Counted from the first letter of the stretch, positions 43,962 through 52,593 are shown. The stretch is 64,000 nucleotides of DNA from Terriglobales bacterium (GCA_035573675.1 DATMAB010000027.1:62001-126000), one strand, 5' to 3'. Notes: a model not told the origin generated them from the sequence alone. A program made the numbers and translations.

Positions 43962-44150
43962 TTAGGCCTTCGCGACCTTGCCGCTGCGCAGGCAGGAGGT
44001 GCAGACGCGCAGGCGGCGGGTAGCGCCCTTCACGCGCGCGTGCACCGGGCGCAGGTTGATGTTCCAGCGCCGCCTGGTGAGGTTGTGGGCGTGGCTGATG
44101 TTGTTGCCGAAGCGCGGCCCTTTGCCGCAGAGGTCGCAAACCCTTGCCAT
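43962..44150 (-). CDS. rpmB: 50S ribosomal protein L28, zinc-binding form
   Basis: A 62-residue protein. [29 protein letters not shown] is the family start and [11 protein letters not shown] the second half. The two CxxC pairs (CDLC, CTSC) form the zinc ribbon of the C+ L28 type. The ATG is at 44150, since ML before it is not family sequence. It diverges from a small membrane protein gene. Confidence 0.95.
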   Translation of the reverse strand: MARVCDLCGKGPRFGNNISHAHNLTRRRWNINLRPVHARVKGATRRLRVCTSCLRSGKVAKA

Positions 44151-44189
44151 GAGCACTCCAGAAGGAAACAGGACTGACCGAACAAAGCA

Positions 44190-44217
44190 TTGATTTTAGC
44201 AGATTCCGCGCTATCTT
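44190..44217 (+). promoter_or_regulatory. Candidate promoter adjoining the small membrane protein start
   Basis: TTGATT (44190-44195), a 16-bp spacer and TATCTT (44212-44217). The start codon is 7 nt further at 44225, another leaderless candidate. Confidence 0.4.
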
Positions 44218-44224
44218 CCCAGAC

Positions 44225-44467
44225 ATGGAACCGGCGCGAGAGAGCCTGGTCAAGACCATCGGCTGGAGCATGGCGGCGGGATTGATCGCCGTCATCTTGT
44301 ATGCCGTCGGACTGATCTTTCTGTCAATCACCGATACCGAGCAGGCGAAGGAAGTGGGCGCCAGCCCGCAGCTTTACTTCTACGTCGGCTCGGCGATGGT
44401 GTTCGCGCTGGTCACCGGGCTGGTGTGCCTCGGGATGATGTTGCTGCGGTGGCGGAAACGGCGTTGA
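44225..44467 (+). CDS. Small two-span membrane protein, 80 residues
   Basis: Two hydrophobic helices (MAAGLIAVILYAVGLIFLSI and LYFYVGSAMVFALVTGLVCLGMML) with the charged TDTEQAKEVGASP loop between and a basic RWRKRR end that should face the cytoplasm. I do not recognise a family. No Shine-Dalgarno is visible, and the promoter-like TATCTT is just before the ATG. Confidence 0.75.
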   Translation: MEPARESLVKTIGWSMAAGLIAVILYAVGLIFLSITDTEQAKEVGASPQLYFYVGSAMVFALVTGLVCLGMMLLRWRKRR

Positions 44468-44474
44468 TTTTTCC

Positions 44475-44500
44475 CCACTGAGGCACCGAGACGCAGGAAG
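44475..44500. repeat. Family D copy (CACTGAGGCACCGAGACGCAGG)
   Basis: A degenerate copy in the 143-bp gap before the DUF971 gene. Confidence 0.6.
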
Positions 44501-44609
44501 AATTGACGGTTGGCGTCTTGATTGATTGACGATTTCAGGGCTGCGGCCCCGGGTAAACTTCAATGAAGAAAATGAATCAATCGTCAATGTTCCGGGCCGC
44601 CGTGCATTC

Positions 44610-45053
44610 ATGCCGCTATGCGATACTGAGGTCGTGCCCGCCCTCATCCAGCCGAAGAAAGTCCAGGTCAACCTGACCGCGGGCACCGGCATGGAGATCG
44701 AGTGGCAGGACGGCCACCGCTCCAGCTATACGTTCCCGTACCTGCGCGACGCCTGCCCCTGCGCCACCTGCGACGATGAGCGTTCGCGCGACGGCCGCGA
44801 ACCGGGCGAGGCACCCAAGCCCGCTCCCGGCTCGCTGCCCATGTTCCGCGAAGCGCCGCGCGCCACGCACGCCGAGGCCGTGGGGAAGTACGCCATCCGT
44901 TTCACCTTCCATGACGGGCATCAGCACGGCATCTATTCCTGGGAGTACCTGCGGGACGTGTGCCCGTGTGCGGAATGCAAGGCGAGGCAAAAGGGCGCCG
45001 GCTCGGAAACGGGGCCGATGATCTCCACGCGGCGGGCAGGAGGAACGCAGTAG
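44610..45053 (+). CDS. DUF971 family protein (gamma-butyrobetaine-hydroxylase-like N-terminal domain)
   Basis: A 147-residue protein. MEIEWQDGHRSSYTFPYLRDACPCATCDDE and the second half YAIRFTFHDGHQHGIYSWEYLRDVCPCAEC are the DUF971 pattern, with CPCxxC at both ends that can hold zinc. The start is uncertain: the ATG at 44610 is used, GTG 44634 is possible, and a TTG at 44526 would add repeat-derived residues. It is 1 nt from the helicase gene, and GGAGGAAC for that gene lies inside this one. Confidence 0.82.
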   Translation: MPLCDTEVVPALIQPKKVQVNLTAGTGMEIEWQDGHRSSYTFPYLRDACPCATCDDERSRDGREPGEAPKPAPGSLPMFREAPRATHAEAVGKYAIRFTFHDGHQHGIYSWEYLRDVCPCAECKARQKGAGSETGPMISTRRAGGTQ

Positions 45054-45054
45054 C

Positions 45055-47439
45055 GTGGCGCTCCTCGACGACCTGAACCCGCGCCAGCGCGAGGCAGTGG
45101 AAGCCACTGAGGGGCCGCTTTTGATCCTGGCGGGGGCGGGCAGCGGCAAGACGCGGGTGATCACCTACCGTATTGCGCACCTGATCGAGAACCTGGGCGT
45201 CGCGGCCGATTCCATCCTGGCGGTCACCTTCACCAACAAGGCGGCGGCGGAGATGGCGGCGCGGGTGGAGCAACTGGCGGGCGGGCACACCCTGGCGCGG
45301 CCGCTGATCTCGACCTTCCATTCCTTTTGCGTGCGCGTGTTGCGGCGCGATATCGAGGCGCTGGGCGAAGGCTATCGGAAGGACTTCGTCATCTACGACG
45401 AGGACGACCAGGAATCGGTGCTCAAGGCGGCGATGAAGCGCATGGGCCTGGACGCCAAGCAGATGCCGCCGCGCGGCGTGCTGGCGCGCATCTCCTGGGC
45501 GAAGAACCACATGCGCGATCCGCAGGACGTGTTTCTGAGCTCGTCGGACCCGCGCGCCGAGCGCACCGCGCAACTCTACGACGCCTATCAGAAAGAATTG
45601 AAGAAGGCCAACGCGCTCGATTTCGACGACCTGCTGCTGGTGGCGGAGCGGCTGCTGCGCGAGCGACCGGAAGTGCTGGCGCAGTACCACCGGCGCTTCC
45701 GCTATCTGCTGATCGACGAATACCAGGACACCAACCGCCCGCAGTACCTGCTGATGCGACTGCTGGCCGCGGCAAGCCACAATGTCTGCGCGGTGGGCGA
45801 CGAAGACCAGTCCATCTATTCGTGGCGCGGCGCCGACATCCGCAACATCCTGGAGTTCGAGGACGACTTCCCGGATGCGCGCGTCATCCGTCTGGAACAG
45901 AACTATCGCTCGACGGAGAACATTCTGGACGCGGCCTCGGCGGTAGTGGCCAACAACGTGAAGCGCAAGGGCAAGACGCTGTGGACGGCGCGGCAGGGCG
46001 GGGCGCGCCTGGGCTTCTACGAAGCTCCCGACGGCGAGAACGAAGCGCTGTTCGTCGCTGACTGGATGGCGCGCTACCTTGAGGAAGCGGCCTCTGGCGG
46101 GGATGGCGAGCCGCGGGCCGCCGTCCTGTACCGCACCAACTCGCAGTCGCGGCTGCTGGAAGAAGCCATGCGGCGCTACCAGATCGCTTACCAGGTGGTG
46201 GGCGGCTTCTCCTTCTATGAGCGCGCCGAGGTCAAAGACCTGATCGCGTATCTCAAGCTCATCCACAACCTCAGCGACTCGGTGGCGCTGCTGCGGGTGA
46301 TCAACACGCCGCCGCGCGGCATCGGCAAGACCACGGTCGAAACACTGGAGCGGTTGGCGCTCGAGACCGGCATGGCGCTGTGGGACGCCATCGGCGAAGC
46401 CATCGAACAGCGCCTGGTGCCGCCGCGCGCGGTGAGCGCGCTGGCCGCGTTCCGCACGCTCATCGAGCAGGCGAGGGCGATGCTGGAAGGCAAAGGAAAC
46501 CACGGAGACACGGAGGCACGGAAGGAGGGGGAAGCGGCCTCGGTGGCGGAACTCCTGAAGTTCCTGATTGACCAGACGGGCTACATCAAGCAACTGGAAG
46601 AAGAGGGCACGCCGGAGGCGTTCTCGCGGGTGGAGAACCTGCGCGAACTGGTGAACGCCGCGATGGATTCCCGCGACCGCGGCGAGACCCTGGGCGAATT
46701 TCTGGACCACGCCGCGCTGGTCAGCGACACCGATACTTACGATCCCCGGGGCCGCGTGACGCTGATGACCCTGCACTCGGCGAAGGGCCTGGAGTTTTCG
46801 CTGGTTTTCCTGATCGGCATGGAGGAAGGATTGTTCCCGCACTCGCGGACGCTGCTCGATCCCGACCAGCTCGAAGAAGAGCGCCGCCTGTGTTACGTGG
46901 GCATGACGCGCGCCATGGACCGGCTCATCCTGACGCGGGCGCTGTATCGCCGGCGCTACGGCACGGAATTGCCCGAGGCCAGCCTGCCTTCGCGCTTCCT
47001 GAATGAAGTGCCGCACAAGCTGCTGGAAGACCTGGGCTCGCCGGCCCGCAGCCGGGAACAGCGGCGCCCATCCGAAGCGCAGTACGACTACGCCTACTCG
47101 CAGGAGGTCACAGACGATTGGGATTCGCCGCGGCGCGGCCGGCGTGCACGGCCGCCGGCGTACTCCGGGCCTACCTACAACTCCATCGAGAACATCGCCG
47201 AGTTCTTCGCTTCGCGCGGGCGGAAGTTCACGCTTCCGAAGGAGAAGACGAAGTTCGCTACCGAGCCCACGGGCAAGCGCGGCTTCCGTCCCGGCCAGCG
47301 CGTGCGTCATCCCAAGTACGGCGAGGGCACCGTGTACAAACGCGAAGGAGAGGGCGACGACGCGAAGATTACGGTACAATTTCCCGGCTTCGGGCTGAAG
47401 AAGCTGGTGGAGAGATTCGCCCAGCTTGAGAAGGCCTGA
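45055..47439 (+). CDS. pcrA: UvrD/PcrA-type superfamily 1 DNA helicase
   Basis: A 794-residue 3'-5' helicase, starting at GTG with GGAGGAAC upstream. The motifs are complete: Q-motif LNPRQREAVE, Walker A AGAGSGKT, motif II LLIDEYQDTN, VGDEDQSIYSWRGAD, TTVETLERL and LCYVGMTRAMDRL, plus the C-terminal Tudor-like RPGQRVRHPKYGEGTV. A 10-12-residue insertion (GNHGDTEARKEG, about residues 481-492) is encoded by a family D repeat. The insertion falls in a loop between helices of domain 2B and should be tolerated (inference). Confidence 0.95.
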   Translation: MALLDDLNPRQREAVEATEGPLLILAGAGSGKTRVITYRIAHLIENLGVAADSILAVTFTNKAAAEMAARVEQLAGGHTLARPLISTFHSFCVRVLRRDIEALGEGYRKDFVIYDEDDQESVLKAAMKRMGLDAKQMPPRGVLARISWAKNHMRDPQDVFLSSSDPRAERTAQLYDAYQKELKKANALDFDDLLLVAERLLRERPEVLAQYHRRFRYLLIDEYQDTNRPQYLLMRLLAAASHNVCAVGDEDQSIYSWRGADIRNILEFEDDFPDARVIRLEQNYRSTENILDAASAVVANNVKRKGKTLWTARQGGARLGFYEAPDGENEALFVADWMARYLEEAASGGDGEPRAAVLYRTNSQSRLLEEAMRRYQIAYQVVGGFSFYERAEVKDLIAYLKLIHNLSDSVALLRVINTPPRGIGKTTVETLERLALETGMALWDAIGEAIEQRLVPPRAVSALAAFRTLIEQARAMLEGKGNHGDTEARKEGEAASVAELLKFLIDQTGYIKQLEEEGTPEAFSRVENLRELVNAAMDSRDRGETLGEFLDHAALVSDTDTYDPRGRVTLMTLHSAKGLEFSLVFLIGMEEGLFPHSRTLLDPDQLEEERRLCYVGMTRAMDRLILTRALYRRRYGTELPEASLPSRFLNEVPHKLLEDLGSPARSREQRRPSEAQYDYAYSQEVTDDWDSPRRGRRARPPAYSGPTYNSIENIAEFFASRGRKFTLPKEKTKFATEPTGKRGFRPGQRVRHPKYGEGTVYKREGEGDDAKITVQFPGFGLKKLVERFAQLEKA
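46499..46524. repeat. Family D repeat inside the helicase coding region
   Basis: CCACGGAGACACGGAGGCACGG then AAGG is read in frame as NHGDTEARKE and keeps the reading frame open. Confidence 0.8.
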
Positions 47440-47465
47440 AGCCCGCTCACCCACACAAAGGACTC

Positions 47466-47624
47466 ATGAATACCAAGGCACTGTCGAGGGAAGAACGCAA
47501 GCAGAAGAAGCGGGAGGCGCGCAAGAAGCGCAAGCTGGAGCATCCCAAGCCCAAGCGCGATTACGACCGGGGCTCGAAGAAGCGCAAGGTCAAGAAGATG
47601 GCGCGCGGGCAGGCGAAGCGATAA
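47466..47624 (+). CDS. Very basic 52-residue protein, unknown
   Basis: ATG 47466 is preceded by AAAGGA at a normal distance and follows the helicase stop by 26 nt. The protein is more than half Lys/Arg/Glu (EERKQKKREARKKRKLEHPKP, with RGSKKRKVKKMARGQ). It is probably a nucleic-acid-binding peptide, but the sequence is low-complexity, so homology cannot be judged. It may be cotranscribed with pcrA. Confidence 0.65.
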   Translation: MNTKALSREERKQKKREARKKRKLEHPKPKRDYDRGSKKRKVKKMARGQAKR

Positions 47625-47635
47625 GGATGCGGCCC

Positions 47636-47735
47636 TTTCGCGCACTCCCTCGACTTCGCTCGGGACAGGCTGCGCGAATCGGGCCGCCCAGATCCTTCGC
47701 TCGGCAAGAACAAGAGCCGCCTCGCTCAGGATGAC
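47636..47735. repeat. Family B repeat, inverted orientation, 100 bp
   Basis: CCCTCGACTTCGCTCGGGACAGG...CAGATCCTTCGCTCGG...CCTCGCTCAGGATGAC. It lies directly before the permease ribosome site and supplies an in-frame TGA at 47732-47734. Confidence 0.75.
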
Positions 47736-47758
47736 AATCCTCTAGGGAGCCGATAACC

Positions 47759-49267
47759 CTGGCCAGCCAATACTTCGCCAAGAAGTCCATTGACAAGCTG
47801 CTGGCGGACGCCGACCGTCCCGAGACCCGGCTGAAGCGCACGCTGGGCCCGGTGGCCCTGGCCTCGCTGGGCATCGGGGCGGTGATCGGGACGGGCATCT
47901 TCACCGTCATCGGCACGGCCATCGCGGGGCAGAAGTTCGAGGCGCAGTCGGTGCTGCACGCGCCGCTGCTCGAGTACCTGATCTACGGCTCGCCGACCTT
48001 CGGCCGTCCCGGCGCCGGGCCGGCCATCGCGCTCTCCTTTCTGCTGGTGGGCGTGGTGTGCGCGTTCGCGGCGCTGTGCTACGCCGAACTGGCTTCCATG
48101 ATTCCCATCGCCGGCAGCGCCTATACCTACACCTACGCCACCATGGGCGAGCTGGTGGCCTGGATCATCGGTTGGGACTTGATCCTGGAATACGCGGTCA
48201 GCAACATGGCCGTGGGGGTGGGCTTCTCCGAACATCTGGTGAACCTCGGGGATCTGGTGGGCATTCACTTCTCACCGCGCTGGACGTACCCGGCCTACCT
48301 GCCTTCGGGCAGCGAGCACTTTGCGCCGGGCTGGCACTTCGGCTTCAACATCCCGGTGTTCCTCACGCTGATGGTGCTGACCATGGTGCTGGTGCGCGGC
48401 ATCCGCGAGTCGTCGGAGACCAACAACGTGATGGTGGCGCTGAAGATCATGGCCATCCTGGTGTTCGTGGGCTTTACGGCGCGCTACGTCAACCCGGAGA
48501 ATTACACGCCGTTCGCGCCCAACGGATGGCCGGGCGTGCTCACCGGCGGCGCCATCATCTTTTTCACCTACATCGGCTTCGATTCGGTCTCGACGGCGGC
48601 CGAGGAAACGCGCAATCCCAAGCGCGACCTGCCGATCGGCATCATCGCCACGCTGGTGATCTGCACGGTGCTGTACCTGGGGGTGGCGGTGGTGCTCACC
48701 GGGATCGCGCACTGGGAGACGCTGGGCAACGCCGCGCCGGTGGTGAACGAGCTGAAGCGGCTGAACCTGCCCTGGGTGCGCACGGCCGTGCTGTTCGGCG
48801 CCATGATGGGCATGCTCTCGTCGCTGCTGGTCTTCCAACTGGGCCAGGCGCGGGTGTGGTTCGCGATGTCGCGCGACGGCCTGTTGCCCAGAGCGTTCGG
48901 AAAAGTGCACGCCCGGTACCGGACGCCGCACGTCTCCACCTGGGTGGCCGGACTGGTGGTCGGCATCCCCGGCGGCTTGCTGGACATCGGCACTCTGGCC
49001 GACCTTTCGAACATCGGCACGCTGTTCGCGTTCGTTCTGGTAGCCATCGGAGTGCTGGTGCTGCGCTACCGTGAGCCCGACCGTCCGCGCGGCTTCCGCG
49101 CTCCCGGAGGTCCGATGGCTCCCATCATGACCATCGTCTGCTGCCTGCTGCTGATGGCCGGGTTGCCCATCATGAACTGGATACGCTTCTTCGTGTGGCT
49201 GGCTATCGGCCTGGTGATCTACCTGGTTTACAGCCGCCGGCACAGCGAGTTCGCCAACGTGAAATAG
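47759..49267 (+). CDS. APC-superfamily amino-acid permease (CAT-like), likely CTG start
   Basis: A 502-residue protein with about 12 transmembrane helices. SIDKLLADADRPETRLKRTLGPVALASLGIGAVIGTGIF is the typical CAT-family start, and it begins before the first ATG/GTG/TTG. CTG 47759 lies 9 nt after AGGGAG, and an in-frame TGA is at 47732, so CTG is the only plausible start. GFDSVSTAAEETRNPKRDLPIGI (helix 6 loop), LLVFQLGQARVWFAMSRDGLLPRAF and WIRFFVWLAIGLVIYLVYSRRHSE at the end are family-typical. It imports cationic or neutral amino acids (subfamily inference). Confidence 0.88.
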   Translation: MASQYFAKKSIDKLLADADRPETRLKRTLGPVALASLGIGAVIGTGIFTVIGTAIAGQKFEAQSVLHAPLLEYLIYGSPTFGRPGAGPAIALSFLLVGVVCAFAALCYAELASMIPIAGSAYTYTYATMGELVAWIIGWDLILEYAVSNMAVGVGFSEHLVNLGDLVGIHFSPRWTYPAYLPSGSEHFAPGWHFGFNIPVFLTLMVLTMVLVRGIRESSETNNVMVALKIMAILVFVGFTARYVNPENYTPFAPNGWPGVLTGGAIIFFTYIGFDSVSTAAEETRNPKRDLPIGIIATLVICTVLYLGVAVVLTGIAHWETLGNAAPVVNELKRLNLPWVRTAVLFGAMMGMLSSLLVFQLGQARVWFAMSRDGLLPRAFGKVHARYRTPHVSTWVAGLVVGIPGGLLDIGTLADLSNIGTLFAFVLVAIGVLVLRYREPDRPRGFRAPGGPMAPIMTIVCCLLLMAGLPIMNWIRFFVWLAIGLVIYLVYSRRHSEFANVK

Positions 49268-49333
49268 GCCCAACGGCCGGCTCGCCGGTCGGCTCCGGGC
49301 CTGGACGCATCGCGTCTCTACATTGGCGTCGGG

Positions 49334-49339
49334 TAAAAT
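49334..49339 (+). promoter_or_regulatory. -10 TAAAAT near the adenosine deaminase start
   Basis: TAAAAT ends 9 nt before the GTG start at 49349. No Shine-Dalgarno was found. Confidence 0.4.
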
Positions 49340-49348
49340 CTTGCGCTC

Positions 49349-50353
49349 GTGCCGACGACCGCCTCGCAACCCTCAGAACACATACTCGCGCTGCCCAAGG
49401 CGGAGTTGCACCTCCATCTGGAGGGCGCGGTCGAGCCGGAGACGCTGATCGAGCTCAGCCGCCGGCACGACGCCCTGCCACTCGACTCGGCGGCCGTCCA
49501 CCGGCTCTACGATTACCCGGACTTCTACGGCTTCCTGATGGCGTTCAAGGCGGTTACCGACCTTCTGCGTGAGCCGGCAGACTTCGAACTCATCACCTAT
49601 CGCCTGATGGAGCGGCTGCGTGCGGAGAACGTCGTGCACGCCGAGGTTTACGTAAGCGCGGGCGTGTACCTGCGCCGGGGAACGGACTTCGATGCCATCT
49701 TCGACGGCCTGGAGCGCGGACGGGAACGCGGCACGCGCGAGTTCGGAGTCTCGCTCTATTGGATCCTTGACTTCGTGCGCCAGTGGGGGCCGGAAGCGGC
49801 CATGAAGGTAGCGGAAAAGGCGCTCGAACTGCAGGGCCGGAACGTCATCGGCATCGGCATGGGCGGGGACGAGCGCCAGGCGGCGCCGGAGATTTTCCGC
49901 GAAGTCTACCAGTACGCCGGCGCACACGGCCTGCGGCGTACCGCCCATGCGGGCGAAGCGGCAGGGCCGGAGTCTGTGCTGGGGGCGCTGGATTGCCTGG
50001 GCGCGGAACGCATCGGCCACGGCCTGAACGCCTGGCACGACCCGGAGCTGGTCGCGCGCCTGGCCCGTGACCAGGCGCCGGTCGAGGTGTGCCTGACCAG
50101 CAACCTGCGCACCGGGTGCGTGAAGTCGCTGGAGATGCACCCGGTGCGCCAGTACGTCGCGCGGGGCCTGCTGGTCACACTGAACTCCGACGATCCCGCC
50201 ATGTTCCGCACCTCGCTGGCGCGCGAGTACCAGCTCGCGCAGGAGGCGTTCGGCTTTACCGACGACGAGCTGCGCCAACTGGCGGCCAATTCCTTTCGAG
50301 CGTCGTTCCTGCCGGAGGAAACGAAACAGGCGTGGCTCAGTAAGCTCGATTGA
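49349..50353 (+). CDS. add: Adenosine deaminase family protein
   Basis: A 334-residue protein starting at GTG. Zinc ligands are AELHLHLEG, the His of RTAHAGEAAGPESV, HGLNAWHDPELVARL and the Asp pair in LNSDDPAMFRTSL. It has the amidohydrolase TIM barrel. It deaminates adenosine to inosine or 6-aminodeoxyfutalosine, as the family includes both. The window does not allow a choice, because no menaquinone genes are near. It is followed by an independent amidohydrolase gene. Confidence 0.9.
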   Translation: MPTTASQPSEHILALPKAELHLHLEGAVEPETLIELSRRHDALPLDSAAVHRLYDYPDFYGFLMAFKAVTDLLREPADFELITYRLMERLRAENVVHAEVYVSAGVYLRRGTDFDAIFDGLERGRERGTREFGVSLYWILDFVRQWGPEAAMKVAEKALELQGRNVIGIGMGGDERQAAPEIFREVYQYAGAHGLRRTAHAGEAAGPESVLGALDCLGAERIGHGLNAWHDPELVARLARDQAPVEVCLTSNLRTGCVKSLEMHPVRQYVARGLLVTLNSDDPAMFRTSLAREYQLAQEAFGFTDDELRQLAANSFRASFLPEETKQAWLSKLD

Positions 50354-50377
50354 CACGCGCGCTGGGCGAACGATAGC

Positions 50378-51865
50378 GTGACTGTCTGCATGCGGCGGCC
50401 TCTTCTCATCCTGCTGGTCCTCCTGCTGCCGCTGGCGTTGGCGGCACAGAAGAGTCGCAAGAAACCGCCACAGCAACTGCTGGTTCTGACCAACGTCAAC
50501 GTGGTGAATGTAACCGAAGGGTCCGTCGAGCCGCGCATGAATGTGCTCATCCGCGATGGCCGTATCGAAGCCATCGCCAAGCGGGCCCTGATCCAGGCCG
50601 GCCGCCACGTGCAAGTGGTCAACGCGGACGGCAAGTACCTCATCCCCGGCCTCTGGGACATGCACGTGCACACCGCCCTCCGTCCGGAAGCGGAGGGGAT
50701 GTTGCCGCTGTATGTCGCCTATGGCGTGATGGGAGTGCGCGACATGGGCGGCGACTTCGAGCGCATCCGGCACATGCGCGAGGAGATCGCCGCCGGGCGC
50801 ATGCCGGGCCCGACCATCGTTGCGCCAGGACCTTTTGTCGACGGGCCTCAGCCGGAGCCCGATCCCAGCTTTCTGCCCGTGGCCAACGCAGCGGAGGCGC
50901 GCGCGGCGGTGCGCAGCTTGAAGGCCCGCGGCGTGGACTTCATCAAGGTGCAGGCCGGACTGAGTCCGGAGGCCTACCGGGCGATTGCCGAGGAGGCCAA
51001 GCGCAGCGGCATCGCATTTGCCGGTCACGTTCCGGAATCGATGAACGCCGTGGAAGCCAGCGATGCCGGCCAGAAGAGCATCGAACACATGTCACCGGCG
51101 CTGCCCGGCGACGCCGCCATCCTGCTGGCGTGCTCCGGTCGTGAAGAACCACTGCGCCGCGAGCTGCTAGCCCTGCGCGCGCCGGAGGTGAAGCCGGAAG
51201 AGGCTCGAGCCCGCACGCGGGCGCTGCAGGCCGACCTGGTCTCCAGCTACAGTGAGGCCAAGTGCGACCGTGTGGTCGCGCGCCTGGCTCGCAACCGCAC
51301 CGTGGTGGTGCCCACGCTCATCTGGTCGGTTTCCATTCGTCCGGCGGCGCGCGAGGATCCCATCGGCCAGCTTCCCATGCAGTATGTGCCGGCGAAGTTG
51401 CGCGAGCGCTGGACCACCGCCCGCCGCAGCTTCCTGGAGAGCGCGCCGGAGGAGACGCTGGCGCTGAACCGGCAGATGGCGGAGATGGCGCAAAGACTTA
51501 CCGGCAAGCTGCATCGCGGCGGGGTTACGCTGCTGGCGGGCACGGACAATTTTGACGCCTTTGTGATTCCCGGCTTCAGCCTGCACCAGGAGCTGGAGCT
51601 ACTGGTGCGCTCCGGTCTTACGCCCGCCGAGGCCTTGCGCGCGGCAACCGTCAGCGCCGCGCGTTTCCTGGGCCGTCACAACGACACCGGAACCGTGGCC
51701 GCGGGAAAACGGGCCGACCTGGTCTTGCTGGACGCCAACCCGCTCGAGGACATCCGTCAAACCAGGCGAATCGCGGGAGTCGTGTTTGCCGGCAAGTATC
51801 TTTCGCGCAGCGAGTTGGACAAGCTGCTGGCCGAGCAAGAGAGGGCTGCGGCGGGCACGCCCTAG
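50378..51865 (+). CDS. Secreted metal-dependent amidohydrolase
   Basis: A 495-residue protein. The signal peptide (RRPLLILLVLLLPLALAAQ) begins from GTG 50378 or ATG 50390; neither has a clear ribosome site. All metal ligands are present: MHVHTA (HxH), the Lys in DFIKVQAGL, GHVPES and KSIEHM, and the Asp of LAGTDNFDAF. The substrate is unknown and the protein is not closely similar to the paired enzymes at 17-20 kb. It ends 38 bp before the vapBC operator. Confidence 0.88.
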   Translation: MTVCMRRPLLILLVLLLPLALAAQKSRKKPPQQLLVLTNVNVVNVTEGSVEPRMNVLIRDGRIEAIAKRALIQAGRHVQVVNADGKYLIPGLWDMHVHTALRPEAEGMLPLYVAYGVMGVRDMGGDFERIRHMREEIAAGRMPGPTIVAPGPFVDGPQPEPDPSFLPVANAAEARAAVRSLKARGVDFIKVQAGLSPEAYRAIAEEAKRSGIAFAGHVPESMNAVEASDAGQKSIEHMSPALPGDAAILLACSGREEPLRRELLALRAPEVKPEEARARTRALQADLVSSYSEAKCDRVVARLARNRTVVVPTLIWSVSIRPAAREDPIGQLPMQYVPAKLRERWTTARRSFLESAPEETLALNRQMAEMAQRLTGKLHRGGVTLLAGTDNFDAFVIPGFSLHQELELLVRSGLTPAEALRAATVSAARFLGRHNDTGTVAAGKRADLVLLDANPLEDIRQTRRIAGVVFAGKYLSRSELDKLLAEQERAAAGTP

Positions 51866-51868
51866 GGC

Positions 51869-51904
51869 TTGACATCATGATGTCTCTGATATAGCATCAT
51901 GATG
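51869..51904 (+). promoter_or_regulatory. vapBC promoter with twin CATCATGATG operators
   Basis: TTGACA (51869-51874) overlaps the first CATCATGATG (51873-51882), which is extended to a perfect 14-bp palindrome GACATCATGATGTC (51871-51884). A second CATCATGATG (51895-51904) lies 22 bp further, two helical turns away, and covers the start codon. Likely -10 sequences are TAGCAT (51892-51897) or TATAGC. Confidence 0.85.
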
Positions 51905-52155
51905 TGCGAACCACTCTTACCCTCGAACCGGACGTAGCCGCCAAGCTGAAGGCGGAAGTGCGGCGCACCGGGCACTCGTTCAAGCAGGTGGTGAATGACA
52001 TGCTGCGAAAAGCCCTTTGCGCACCATCGCCAGGTTCGGCCAGGCCTCCGAAGCCTTTTCCGATCCTGGCGCGGCCCCTCGGCCTCAAGCCCGGTCTGAG
52101 CTATGACAACATTGGGAAATTGCTGGAGGAAATCGAGGGGCCGTTTCACAAGTGA
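51904..52155 (+). CDS. Ribbon-helix-helix antitoxin
   Basis: An 83-residue protein starting at GTG inside the second operator. RTTLTLEPDVAAKLKAEVRRTGHSFKQVVNDMLRKAL is a complete ribbon-helix-helix (strand, helix, helix) that binds DNA as a dimer. PKPFPILARPLGLKPGLSYDNIGKLLEEIEGP is the toxin-neutralising tail. Its stop overlaps the toxin start by 4 bp. It pairs with the PIN toxin and probably represses its own promoter. Confidence 0.92.
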   Translation: MRTTLTLEPDVAAKLKAEVRRTGHSFKQVVNDMLRKALCAPSPGSARPPKPFPILARPLGLKPGLSYDNIGKLLEEIEGPFHK

Positions 52156-52586
52156 TTCTGATCGACGCGAATCTGCTCATCTACGCGCACGATACGCGCT
52201 CCCCGCTCCACGATGCTACGTGTTCGTGGTTCAACCGGGTCCTGGCCGAGTCCCGACCCGTAGGCCTGGCATGGGCCACCTTGCTCGCATTCTTGCGAAT
52301 CACCACGAGCAGCCGGGCGCTAAGCAGTCCGCTTTTGCCCGCGGAAGCTGTTGCAGTGATCGATGATCTGCTGCAAAGGCCGCCCGTGGTTCTTCTCCAA
52401 CCCAGTGAGCGCCATTGGCCGATTCTGCAACGTTGCCTGACCGATGGCCAGGCCGCAGGAGACCTGATAACGGACGCCCATCTGGCCGCCCTGGCCATCG
52501 AGCACGGCGCAGTCCTCTGCACGACAGACCGCGACTTCGCCCGCTTTCCCGGTCTGCGTTGGGAGAATCCGCTGGAGCAACGGTAG
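52152..52586 (+). CDS. vapC: PIN-domain ribonuclease toxin
   Basis: A 144-residue protein starting at GTG 52152. ILIDANLLIYAHD carries the first Asp of the PIN active site, followed by an acidic residue in the PAEAVAVIDDLL segment. DLITDAHLAALAIEHGAVLCTTDRDFARFPGL has the remaining Asp residues. As for VapC proteins, it should cleave tRNA or rRNA when the antitoxin is degraded. It forms an operon with the upstream antitoxin and lies convergent to the radical SAM gene. Confidence 0.93.
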   Translation: MILIDANLLIYAHDTRSPLHDATCSWFNRVLAESRPVGLAWATLLAFLRITTSSRALSSPLLPAEAVAVIDDLLQRPPVVLLQPSERHWPILQRCLTDGQAAGDLITDAHLAALAIEHGAVLCTTDRDFARFPGLRWENPLEQR

Positions 52587-52593
52587 GCGAGGC

